Program-made: the position numbers and the translations under genes
Shown here: one piece after another, positions 9,130-19,360 of the stretch
How positions within the stretch are numbered: position 1 is the stretch's first letter
Layout of the letters: every line of letters starts with the position of its first letter
Source: Proales similis
Lineage: Eukaryota > Rotifera > Eurotatoria > Ploima > Proalidae
NCBI GenBank assembly: GCA_019059635.1
Contig: JAGVRJ010000003.1
Coordinates: forward strand, 558,001 to 622,000
Direction of reading: 5' to 3'
Length of the DNA: 64,000 nucleotides
Notes under the pieces: model-generated
The model's input: the letters and a program-made list of their open reading frames with translations, nothing else
Told to the model about the DNA's origin: nothing
Database searches by the model: none

Positions 9130-12080
9130 ATGCTCGTACTAAGCTTTCTAAGCCTACTGGCTCTAGCCGTTGGGGCCAAATCGGCTGATCCGATATGCAG
9201 TCCGATAGACAACGACGACCGTTTCGACTGCTATCCCGAATCAGGCTCGAGCGAGGACGGCTGCTTGAGCCGCGGCTGCTGCTGGGCTTTGCCCAATCAA
9301 AAGCCATCAGTAAGAAAAGTCGAAGATGTTCCGTATTGCTATTTTCCCCAGAACTATCCCGGCTATCGAGTGGTTTCCCACCTCCCGTCTAGCCAATCGA
9401 GCAGAGTGCTCTCACTGGAAAAGGACAAGAGCAGCTTTAGACCGGCCGAGTTATTCAAGCTCGAAGCCAAAGTAGTCTTCGAGACAGCACAGCGACTTCA
9501 CGTCAAAATTACTGATCCGAACGAGGCGAGATACGAGGTTCCCGATGTGGTTCAAAGCGACAAGCTTCATGACATTGCCGATAATCAAACCGATTACCTT
9601 GTCTTTCTAAACAACGATCCGTTTTTCATTCAAGTCTATCGCAAGTCCACTGGTCGATTGCTGTAGGCTGTCTTTCACCTCCTGAGTTGAGCTACTTTAA
9701 AACATTTGATTGTTTGGCTTTTTAGCTTTGACACGAGTGTTGCCCCGCTCATATACGCCGATCAGTTCATTCAGTTCTCCACTTTATTGCCCACTGACTA
9801 CTTCTACGGGCTTGGTGAGCACAGGGATAGCTTTGCGCACAGAACAATTTCGAGTGTGATCTCAATATGGAATCGAGACGTGCCGCCAACGGTGAGTGAC
9901 CTTGACCATTCATTTGAATGAATTTGTTTGAGTTGGCCGATCTAGACCAATACGAATTTATACGGAGCGCATCCGTTCTACCTGAGCATGGACCAAGATG
10001 GAAACTCGTTTGGCTTCTTTTTGCTCAATTCAAACGCCATGGGTAGGAAAGAGACACTTCGAACCGGCTCTTTAAGTCTCTTTTAGTCTTTGAACCCCAT
10101 CAGACGTTTACATCCAACCGACGCCGGCTTTGACCTTCATAACCACTGGAGGAGTGCTCGATTTCTACATTTATATGGGCCCCACTCCAATGGACGTGGT
10201 AAAGCAGCACTCTGAAGTAATTGGCCGACCCCACTTTCCTCCTTATTTCTCCCTGGGGTATGTGCCCTTGTCGCTCGCGATTGAATTAAATTGATAGGAT
10301 GCCTTCATTTGAATGAATAGGTTCCATCTTTGCCGATGGATGTACGTGACCGGCGATAATCTTAAAAAAGTGATCGAACGCAATCGAGCCATAGGAATTC
10401 CTTACGACACCCAGTGGACGGACATTGACTACATGACGGACAAAATGGATTGGACCTATGCGATGGACCGGTTCGCTGAGCTGCCGGAGATCGTAAGCGA
10501 TCTTCACGCCAACGGGCAGCATTTCATCAACATCATTGATCCGGCCATTCATAATCTGAGCGGATATTTTGCCTACGACACCGGCATCGAGCAAGATATT
10601 TTCATAAAAAAAGCGGACAAAGACGAGCCAATTGTGGGCCAGGTCTGGCCGGGCAACACCGTCTTTCCCGATTTCACTCATCCAAACGCCAGCAAGTGGT
10701 GGACACAAATGGCCGCTCGTCTCTTCTCCTCAATTGAATTCGACGGCATTTGGATAGACATGAACGAGCCGTCTAACTTTGTTACCGGAAGCGTAGACGG
10801 ATGCACCGAATCCAAGTGGGATCATCCGCCCTACACTCCTCGCGTTTTAGGACAAAATCTAGAAGACAAGACCTTGTGTCCGAGCGCCAGACAGTTCATT
10901 TCAAACCACTACAACCTGCACAATCTGTACGGCCATTTTGAAGCGATCGCAACCTACAAAGCACTGCAACAGATCCGCCCCGGCAAAAGGCCATTCATTC
11001 TCACCAGATCGTCATTCGCTGGCACGGGACGCTACGCGGCTCATTGGAGCGGTGACAACAGCGCCCAATGGGACGACATGTACTACTCGATTCCGATCAT
11101 GCTCAACTTCAACATGTTCGGCATTTCAATGGTCGGCTCGGACATTTGCGGCTTCAGGGGCGATACCGAAGAGGAGCTGTGCGTTCGCTGGATGCAGCTT
11201 GGCAGCTTTTATCCGTTCATGAGAAACCACAACGACAACGAGAGCAAGGACCAAGACCCGGCCGCTTTTAGCCCTCGAGCCCAACAAATAATGAAGCAGG
11301 CACTAGAGACACGTTACGAGTTACTCCCTTATCTCTACACCCAGCTCTACAGAGCAAACACACTTGGCGAGTCGGTTATTCGCCCGCTATTTTTCGAGTT
11401 CACCTCGGACCAGAATACACACTCAATTGATCGTCAGTTTATGTTCGGCCCGGCGCTCTTGGTCTCTCCGGTCCTAGAAAAGGTTCACTCACGCCAACTG
11501 GAAAATTCATTCGCTCCGATTCATTTTAATCGAATTTTATTAGGGCGCCATCACAGTCAATGCTTACATTCCGAACGATGTTTGGTACGACCTGGAAAGT
11601 GGAATTGAACTGAATTCAACTGGCGGAAACCTTCAGGTTCTGGACGCACCGTTGGAGAAGATCAATGTGCACATGCGGGCCGGCTATGTTCTTCCTTATC
11701 AGAATGCCTCGGTCACAACTGTCAAGACCAGAGCGAACCCGTTTGGGCTGCTGGTCTCACTCAAGCCGGGCGTTTTGTCTAATGGTTCTCTCTACTGGGA
11801 CGACGGTGAAAGCGAGAACTCGATCAGCTCGGGTGCTTACAACCTGATTGACTTCCAGGCCGATTCTGGTCATTTGCAAACCAAAGTGATTAATTATGGC
11901 TATAGTCAGCTGATGCCTCTCAACGAGCTGTTTGTTTACGGCGTCGATTCGAGCCCTCAAATTGTGACCGTGAACGGCGTCCGACAAAGTGAATACTCGT
12001 TCAACAAACAGTCTCGTGTGCTACGAGTGGGCGGTTTCAGCGCCGATTTGACCAAGCCACTGGAAATTGTGTGGAATTGA
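9130..12080 (+). CDS. GAA-like: secreted or lysosomal GH31 alpha-glucosidase with trefoil domain
   Basis: Six exons (9130-9662, 9726-9891, 9946-10042, 10104-10257, 10321-11482, 11544-12080) join in phase to 882 residues. A signal peptide ([16 protein letters not shown]) is followed by a trefoil/P-type domain of six cysteines (CSP...CLSRGCCW...CYF), then the GH31 N-terminal beta domain, the catalytic barrel and the C-terminal beta domain. The nucleophile motif is [10 protein letters not shown] and the acid/base aspartate lies in [12 protein letters not shown]. This is the layout of lysosomal acid alpha-glucosidase and intestinal maltase-type enzymes, which release glucose from alpha-1,4 linked glucans at non-reducing ends. 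Length is close to a single-unit acid alpha-glucosidase. There is no transmembrane anchor, so a soluble enzyme is likely; lysosomal or gut lumen location is inferred. Confidence 0.95.
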
Positions 12081-12155
12081 GTTTATTTCTAGTCTCGGAT
12101 TTCATCCGAACGCATCATACGCACACATTAACCTTGAGACTTGTGTTTTTATCTT

Positions 12156-12161
12156 AATAAA
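12156..12161 (+). terminator. polyadenylation signal AATAAA
   Basis: Canonical signal 75 bases after the alpha-glucosidase stop codon. Confidence 0.65.
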
Positions 12162-12415
12162 ATTAGGAGGCACACTCTCTTGTCGAATGAATTCGCGCGA
12201 CTCAAATCAAGAAAGCTCAAGGCGGTTGTTTTCGCATTTTGTAAGAGCGCAAGTACAAATCAGATTGCAATTTACGTTTATTTTGCAACGCAACGAGCTT
12301 GAGTTTCCGTCGAAAGTCCAGCCGAACTGAAAGCTCATTGCTGCCGCTTAGAAAAAATTCCGAGCGAGATTTGAAAATTCGATCGAAATCAATTTCTTTC
12401 TTTTTCGTTGCTTAG

Positions 12416-14078
12416 TGAATCGACCAAGTGGAACGTCGGCCAGCTCTGGAAGCGAGCCAATTGTTCGCATCAAATACCAGAACAATCTGCCAGATGTGCC
12501 GTTCGATCCGAAATCGATCGCATTCCCGTTCGCTGCGACTCGATTCAAGACCTACTGTCCGACTCGTTTGGAGAAGAACTTCAAATGGGACATTCAGACC
12601 GAGCAGGACATGGGCGTGCGAATCGACCTCATAAGTCAGGACTACAATCAACTCGACATAAACGGTCAGTAAATGCGATGGGAGAGGATTTAGCGAAGGC
12701 TTGTCAGACAATGCTGCGATTGTAGCCAGTCATCATCCGTTGGACGAGAAACTTCTCGAGGAAGAGACCGTGTCAGAGGCGAATCTTAAACGAGCCGAGC
12801 AACACAACAAGACAGTTTCCTGGATGAGAAGGAACGAGTACATTTCGACAGAGAGCACGCGATTCCAGCCGCGACAGTACGACGCACCAGAAGCCAAGGT
12901 CGGCTACACAATCAAGCGCAAATTCCCGGAGATTGACTTTTACAAAGATCGCGACGGTCAAATCGCAGCCATCGAGCGAAGCTTTGAAGCTGCTAAAGAG
13001 CCGGTGAGCCGCCCAAATTCGCTTCTCGACTGCCCTCGAGTCTAAACAGCTTTTCGAACAATAGATAGAAAAACACTACAGCAAGCCGGGCGTCTATCCT
13101 GTGCAGCAGCTTCAAATATTTCCTGATTTTGATGTAATTTCCTTTTGATTTTATCGGGTCGAGTGCGAAATACTAAAGCAGAGGCGATTGAAAGCTCTGG
13201 CGATTCCAATGCGCTCAAGTCATATTTGACGACGACCCAGCACCCAAAGATCAGACGAACGCTCAGCAAAACGAAATGATGAGCCAAGCGTTGATGAGGC
13301 AAGTTTGAAAGGCGTGCACAGTTTTACTGGCTAAATTGAATTGGCATTTGACAAAACCAGAGGCTTGACGGACAAAAGCGGCGATGCTTTCGTCGGCTAT
13401 TTCCTGCCCACCAAGCAGACGATCGAAAAGAGAGGCCGTGACGCGGCCAACGACGTCGACTACGATGCGGACGACGAATACGACTACAAAATGACTCGCG
13501 AATACACTTGGAACATAAAGACAAAAGACAGTCACGACTACGAAGAGAACTACTTTTTCATCATTCGCGAGGACGGAGTCTTCTACAATGACCTTGAGTT
13601 CAAAATTCGACTCAATCGAAGACGACACCAACCTGGAAAAGTGAGCAATTCAAAGCTGCTGGTCAAGCATCGCGAGTACACAAAGTCTGAAATAAAAGAC
13701 CAGGTAAAATGAGAGGAAAATCCTCCCATCACAGACCTCTGATGATCTAAATTTGGCGTGAAATAGAATCGACGCCTACGATGCTTCGAGCCGGGCGAAG
13801 GAGACGACGAAGAGGACGAAGACGAGGAAGACGATGAGTATGACGAAGATGAGGACCACGATGAAGAGGAAGAAGAGCAGGGCGAGCGAGCAGAGGAAGA
13901 AGAAGAGGACGAAGATAATGAAGATGCCACCAACAAGCCACGAACGCCGATTCAATCGGATGACCAAGAGGACGGCTCGGACAGTCAGCCGGAAAGTAAC
14001 GACGAGCAGCAAAAAGAAACAACTCCCCTGCCTGAGCAGCATTCGAGTGCTGAAGCTTCTAGCCAGGACTCTGACTAA
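12416..14078 (+). CDS. PAF1: PAF1, subunit of the Paf1 transcription elongation complex
   Basis: Exons 12416-12664, 12726-13003, 13065-13133, 13195-13298, 13361-13703 and 13767-14078 join in phase. Conserved blocks are [66 protein letters not shown] and [12 protein letters not shown]. The last exon is an acidic Asp/Glu/Ser tail, as in the family. PAF1 scaffolds the nuclear complex that travels with RNA polymerase II and promotes histone modification. The first exon has no ATG: it begins right after a good acceptor (TTGCTTAG) with TG AAT CGA. A preceding exon ending in A would make a start codon split by the intron; donors after A exist at 12252 and 12315, and adding one base makes the reading frame exact (451 residues). 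The intron at 13299-13360 is GC-AG. Confidence 0.92.
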
Positions 14079-14092
14079 TCAGCGGCAATTTG

Positions 14093-14098
14093 TTTATT
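14093..14098 (-). terminator. polyadenylation signal (AATAAA on minus strand)
   Basis: TTTATT on the plus strand lies about 105 bases beyond the DCAF4-like stop. It falls inside the 3' end of PAF1, implying overlapping 3' UTRs. Confidence 0.4.
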
Positions 14099-14134
14099 CT
14101 CTTCTCACTTGTGTCTATAAACTCTGAATTAAAT

Positions 14135-14151
14135 AATAAAACAAGAATAAA
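14135..14151 (+). terminator. two polyadenylation signals for PAF1
   Basis: AATAAA occurs at 14135-14140 and 14146-14151, 57-73 bases after the PAF1 stop and just before the convergent end of the minus-strand DCAF4-like gene. Confidence 0.55.
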
Positions 14152-14202
14152 GCGAAAAACAAGCACACACAGCAACGAGCATCTGATTGAAGCAAGGGTT
14201 TC

Positions 14203-15792
14203 TCAAATGTCAAAAATCACAAACTCGCCAGGCAAACAGTAGAGCAAAGCGGGATTCCAAGTCGGAAGAAAAGTGAACGATGGCAAACATGCGCCCGGCC
14301 GGAGGGAATTGTCAAGACGCCGTAATAGTTGGCCAGAGTTTACGTTCCAGATTCTAACCTGCTGATCTTTTGCACCTGGTTGATCACAGAAACAGATTGA
14401 AAGGAATTGTGAATTGGCCAAATTTTATCAATCACTCACCAAGAGCCAAATAAGTGCCACACGGACTTAGCTTCATGCAGCATCGGTGATTGCATGGACT
14501 CGAATCTGAAAACTCGTGCACGACTCGTTTCATTCGCATGTCCCAGTGCGAGACCTTCACGAAAAGGGAAATTGTTGAGCACGACCAGCAGCGAGCAATG
14601 ACTGGTTTACTTTTCCGTGAAAATCGAGCGAGAAAAAGTAGTTCAAGTTTCTGGTGTTAGGTTTGAGCTCTAAAATTTGACTCTGATGAAAGTAAGAAGC
14701 CGTGTTCAAATTGCTTCTTAGATCAAATGCAAGCACTTGGCGATTTGTAGTTGCTATTGCAAATTTTCTCATTCATTTATTAAATCGGTGAGAATCGGCT
14801 TGAAATACTTACCGCAAAGTAGAGTAGACGAGTCACAATTCTAAAGAGTTGATTTACGATTAAGGTATGAAGCGGGCCAGAGAGAGTTTTTGTTTAGTTA
14901 CGCAGGACTGGAATGCGATAGAGGCCACTTCGCTGCCTTGAGTATTCAACTGTTGAGGTCGTTGATTTTGGCGGTCGAGTTTGAGAATCTGCACTTCGCG
15001 GCGAACGCCCACAGCGCCGACAATCTGAACATTCGTTTTAACCCAGGCGCTGCACATGGGCCACTCTTTAATGGTTCGAAATGCGATCGGACTTATCTTG
15101 ACGTCTGAGTCCCCATGCGATAGATTTACATTGAATAGCTCGATTTTGAATTGTCCACTCGCTGAAGGCTGGGTGCGCTTATTAGCTCCCAGAGTAAACG
15201 AGCGATCTTGAGCAAACAGAACGGCCATTCCTGAATCAAGTGAGTTTAACACACTTTGTCGTCTCGGTAGCTGGCCTGAGTCGGCCAATTCGAAATCGAG
15301 CCTTTCACTTGTCATAGATCGATTGGCCAGATTTCGAGTGAGTCGGTGAAAGTAAAAGTTGAACTCGGGCGCCTCGAAGCTTCGAGTCAGTAAATAGTGA
15401 ACATCATATGATTGACTTTGAATGGTATCTACGTCCAGCCAGGCGTCCTCTGCCTCTAGACTTGGCCAGCTTATGCATTCACCTGCCAACCAACGTTGAA
15501 CAGCAAGATCGTCAAGTTCGGCCCTCAAATTGGCTTCATAGCCAAACAAGCGGTTCTCGGCGGCAAGCAGAATGTTTCTCGCCTCCGGAGAAGCCGATTT
15601 CTTCTCCTTTTGCTTGAACTTTTCTTGGACAACGGCGATGCTAGGTCCTGATGGAGCGTGGCCAATGCGAAAATACTTTTTCCTTTCCGGATCAAAATAG
15701 AAGCCGGGCAGATCAGACGTTTGGTTCGGCGTTCGATTCGGAGAGCATTCGATTTTCTCTTTCTTGCGCCTTTTTGCTATGTACCTGTGCAT
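14203..15792 (-). CDS. DCAF4: DCAF4-like WD-repeat protein (CUL4-DDB1 substrate receptor type)
   Basis: Five exons (15792-14902, 14840-14813, 14753-14611, 14554-14440, 14375-14203) join in phase to 449 residues. The N-terminus has the conserved DLPGFYFDPERKKYFR block of DCAF4/WDR21, followed by a divergent beta-propeller. Propeller strands are visible as VLAFDLRSN, VSHWDMRMKR and QQVRIWNVNSGQLLRR. DCAF4 proteins bind DDB1 and present substrates to the CUL4 ubiquitin ligase; the WDMRM segment resembles a WDxR DDB1-contact motif. The second exon is only 28 bases. The ATG chosen at 15792 is the first in frame. Its stop lies about 125 bases from the PAF1 stop, so the two genes converge with nearly touching 3' ends. 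Confidence 0.82.
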
Positions 15793-16046
15793 TTTGCTCA
15801 AATATCAAGTCGCAAAGTCAACTTGATATTTTATTTATTTCGTCCGCACAAAATGACCCGAACTTTACTCTTCCCCTCTTCAACCTTGATGAACGGCGGC
15901 TGTTCGCTTTTTTAAAGACAAGACAAAAATCTTGCTCGGACAGCGTTTGAAAAGTGGGCAACAAAGCATTTACAGGAAATTTGCATTTTTCTCTCAAACA
16001 AGTAGCGCACGAGAAGCAAAGAAAATTCGGAGTTGAGCGTTTGCCT

Positions 16047-16843
16047 TTAATTTTTGCTGAAGAGATCTTTCTTTTTGACGAGCGACTTGTACTTTTTGGA
16101 GTACCAGAGACTAGTGACCACGGTGTCCCGATGCGGGTAGGCATCACGTCCGTTCAAGAACGGATCGTCTTCTTCGAACCGCTTGTACTCGAGGTTTATG
16201 TGCAGATTCTTGGGCAGATCGGGCCGCTCGCTCATTTGCTCGATCGGATTCGTGTCCTTTTGCTCGGTGAGGAAGAAATTGATCACCTTCTGCACCGTGT
16301 CCGTGTCGTTCAAGAGCGGATTGGGCACATTGTGATTGAAGAGCGCTTCACATTTGCTCAATAGAGCGAACTTCTTGTCAAGCTCGTCCAAGCGCTGTTG
16401 AGCAAACCTTTCCTCCTCGAACTTGTCGGCCCAAATCTCTTTGCATATTTCTTTGATTTTCTGACTAGCGTCGCTCGGCGGCTTGTACGCTTTCTTTCTT
16501 ACCAGTCTGACTTGGCTGTTTGGCAAGTTTTCGTTCAATTCACGAATCGTGAAAGTGTCGCAGAATAATTTGCATACTTGCTGCTTTTCTTCAACGAGTC
16601 CAGCTGCCTGGCGATCGGCTCGAGCTTAGGCGTGCTCTGGGCTTCGAATTCATTGGCGGCAGTTTCGTCGCTCTTTTTGCCACCGAATAGATCCTTAAAG
16701 CTGACCAAGCCTCTCCTGTTCGTCTGCATCAGCTCCTTTTAAATCGATCAGTTCGTCGATTGAGATTAAAATTTATTCCAATTCTTATTTACCCGAGTAG
16801 AAGGAGGAAGAGCCAATCGGCTTAATCCCAGATATTTGTTCAT
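16047..16843 (-). CDS. MRPL50: mitochondrial large-subunit ribosomal protein mL50
   Basis: Three exons (16843-16793, 16735-16578, 16515-16047) join in phase to 225 residues. The N-terminus MNKYLGLSRLALPPSTR is basic and amphipathic, as expected for mitochondrial import. The C-terminal half carries the family core: HNVPNPLLNDTDTVQKVINF, LPKNLHINLEYKRF and DAYPHRDTVVTSLWYSKKY. mL50 is a structural protein of the animal mitochondrial ribosome. If the first exon were missed, the protein would start at MQTNRRGL (16729) and lose the import signal, so the three-exon model is preferred. The start faces the 3' end of SLC35B4 about 170 bases away. Confidence 0.9.
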
Positions 16844-17016
16844 ATTGACCTAATCAGCTAAATTCTGGTTAATTGATGGCAAGAGAAACCGGGAAACTCT
16901 GTCAAAGTGACAATTAACGGCCACAAAATCTAAAGCTCTGGCCCATTGACTGGTTGGCTGAATTGTGTTTTATTCGAATTAAAATTGCAGAAAGGAGTCG
17001 AAATTAAAAGTTTGCC

Positions 17017-18283
17017 CTAAGCGGTCTTGGGTTTGAAAATTGCGAAAAGATTAGCGGTTAGATTGGCAAACAAGAATGTGCCGACGAACACGCAGGTGGT
17101 GCCGATCCAATGCCAGATAGAAAATTGATTGTTAAAATAAACTATTGAGACGAGCAGGCTGACGAATTTACGCAAAGTAAGAACCAAAGTGACTGTGAGC
17201 GACGAGCACTCTGTGGTCAGCACAAACACAGAGCTTATGCAAACGTATTGCGTCAAAATGTTGCCCAGTAAATAAGTCCATACAATGGGCACGGCCAGTC
17301 CGGCCAGCTCGATCGTTTCTAAAAGCTCAGCCGATCAGCAATGGGCAAGCAGCAGAAGCTCGAACGGACGCTTACTGGACTCGTTAAAAAGTGTGACTTG
17401 ATGTTTAATATCGCCGTAAAGGAACATGAATCCAGGCAGGGCGAGGGCGTGCTAAAGAGAATCGCTTTTACTTGACTGCTCTGACTCGAACGGTATTGAC
17501 TTACGTTGTAAAAAAGAGCCTCGCTTGGATGTTTGCCATGTTGACTGTAGAGCTTCTCTTGCATGAGACCCATGCCAGCCGAGAGAAGTAGAGCCAGAGT
17601 GAGCATGGCTAGGCCGACTAGCCACCACAAGAACTGAACCCAGTCGTCAGATTGATCAGATCCACTGCTCACCGAGCCTGAGGAGGCAAGCGTGCTCATA
17701 ACTATTCCGGCAGTTATGAGCAAAATTGACGCGTACTCGCGCAAAGAGTAACGTTTCTTCATTATGACTATTCCTAGCGCCATGTTGGCAATCAACGAGC
17801 CCTTCGAAGATGACCCGTAGTGAGTAAGACGCATTGAAGGCTGAAAGTAAAAGCATTTGCCTTTACCGATCGAAAGATCATGTGAAGCGGCATCGACACG
17901 TTGAAGTTGAGCGCGTAGTTGTTTACGGTGCTGACCACAAAAAACATGATCACTAGCCGGACGTAGTTACTGTTCAATTTGGCCATGATGAGTAAGGCTG
18001 CGGCAGGACGAGAGAGGCGAGAAATCAAGTCCTACGAAATGGGTATGGCGGGCTTTTTAAAACCGAACTTGGCGTCGAAAATGAAACCTTTGAGTGAGAT
18101 CAAGAGAAACTGGGCAAGAGTGATCAAGTTGCCCGAGCCAGGGAAGGCACTTTGAGCGTCACAGTTAGAGAGTTGATTGTTTGCCACGCGTTCTGATCTA
18201 TACCTGGTGAGGAGCTCGAGAAAGAAGACGTTCGAACCACATCCGAGAAATACGAGCAGAATTGAAACGAGCACCTTGGACAT
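17017..18283 (-). CDS. SLC35B4: nucleotide-sugar transporter SLC35B4
   Basis: Six exons (18283-18204, 18149-18036, 17969-17867, 17801-17505, 17451-17376, 17318-17017) join in phase to 323 residues, normal for the family. Conserved segments are GCGSNVFFLELL, GNLITLAQFLL, VSTVNNYALNFNVSMPLHMI, GSLIANMALGIVIMKKRYS, EALFYNHALALPGFMF and TTECSSLTVTLVLTLRKFVS. About ten membrane helices are expected. SLC35B4 proteins exchange UDP-xylose or UDP-GlcNAc across Golgi/ER membranes to feed glycosylation; the substrate here is inferred. All introns are 50-90 bases. Confidence 0.95.
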
Positions 18284-19360
18284 GGTATCGATGGCCAAAA
18301 TTCAAAATAAAAGCGCAGCGATCGAGTAGCGTACTCTGCCGCTAAAAGACACATAATTGCTTCTCTTGAACATCTGATGCTCAACCCATGCAATTGAACG
18401 CATGCATTGGCTTTGGGCCTCTATAAGCGCAAAGTGCATTTATTCTTTGCCAATATACCCTGCTCGCGTGTTTGGTTAGCTGCGCGGGCTAGTTGGGCTA
18501 TTTGACGGCTTAGCCTGGACAGAATAGCGTCTCGTCCTCCTTTCCCCTTCCTTTGCCTCTGCTTGTCCCGATATAATCTCGTATGACGTCAATTAGACCC
18601 AAGAGCCGCACCTGTCCCTTGCAGGCTATTTGAGCAATGACCCGAACCAAGAGTGAGGGAGTGAGAGAATCCGATTTCGGTGCACTTCATTTAAATTCGG
18701 CTTTCTAAAAACAAAGCCTTTGCTGACTAAGGCTCAGCTAACCAAGTGCCTCCCCTTTTCCCCTCTTGAGCGGTTTTCATCGTAAAATCTAAACGCCTCG
18801 AATCTTTTTATCGCTCCCAAACAAGAGACAAAGATCTGCTCCAACTTCTGCTCGTTGTTGACAAGTTGAAAGCATGTCACCTTTATTTACTTTATGAATT
18901 TGATTTTGCGTGCGACTTGAGCAATTTCAAGTCACATGTGCGTAGATTAGCTTTTTAAAAAGTGCGCACTTTACCTCGATAAGGCTAGTAGCCAGCACAG
19001 AGAGATAAGATGGTTACCAGGCGCAACTACACCGCAATAATGAGCTCGCGACGCTCTTGCGCCGTAATGTGAGTTGTTTGTGCGTGTGAGAGAGAGAGAA
19101 AGAGAGCTCTCGCTGGCGGTGTTTAAGAAGCCAAGGAAACGCGCTGTGATGAGGGTCCATTAGCTTTAAAAACATTTGGCCACGCACACAGCTCCAGCGT
19201 TCAACTCGGTCGTTCGTTTGCGCTAGCGCGCGTGTTTGTATGATTAGAAAACAATTTTACTAAGAAAACAACTGTTTCTAGAGAATGATGATAAACATTG
19301 GCAGCCGGGTCGCATCGAATTGAGCAAAGCAGCGATATATTTCCCTTTCATTCATTTCGA
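18284..19360. promoter_or_regulatory. shared upstream region of SLC35B4 (-) and the coiled-coil gene (+)
   Basis: This is a divergent intergenic interval of about 1.1 kb with no credible exon. It contains a perfect palindromic CRE (TGACGTCA, 18584-18591), a GA tract at about 19088-19107 and A/T-rich stretches. The CRE and GA tract are plausible regulatory sites; function is inferred from motif identity only. Confidence 0.45.
18584..18591. promoter_or_regulatory. palindromic CRE-type site TGACGTCA
   Basis: Exact eight-base CREB/ATF consensus about 300 bases upstream of the SLC35B4 start and 770 upstream of the coiled-coil gene start. Confidence 0.4.

Noticed and set aside
13583-14042. Poly-Ser and Leu-rich minus-strand frames
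   Set aside because: Antisense of the acidic Asp/Glu tail of PAF1.
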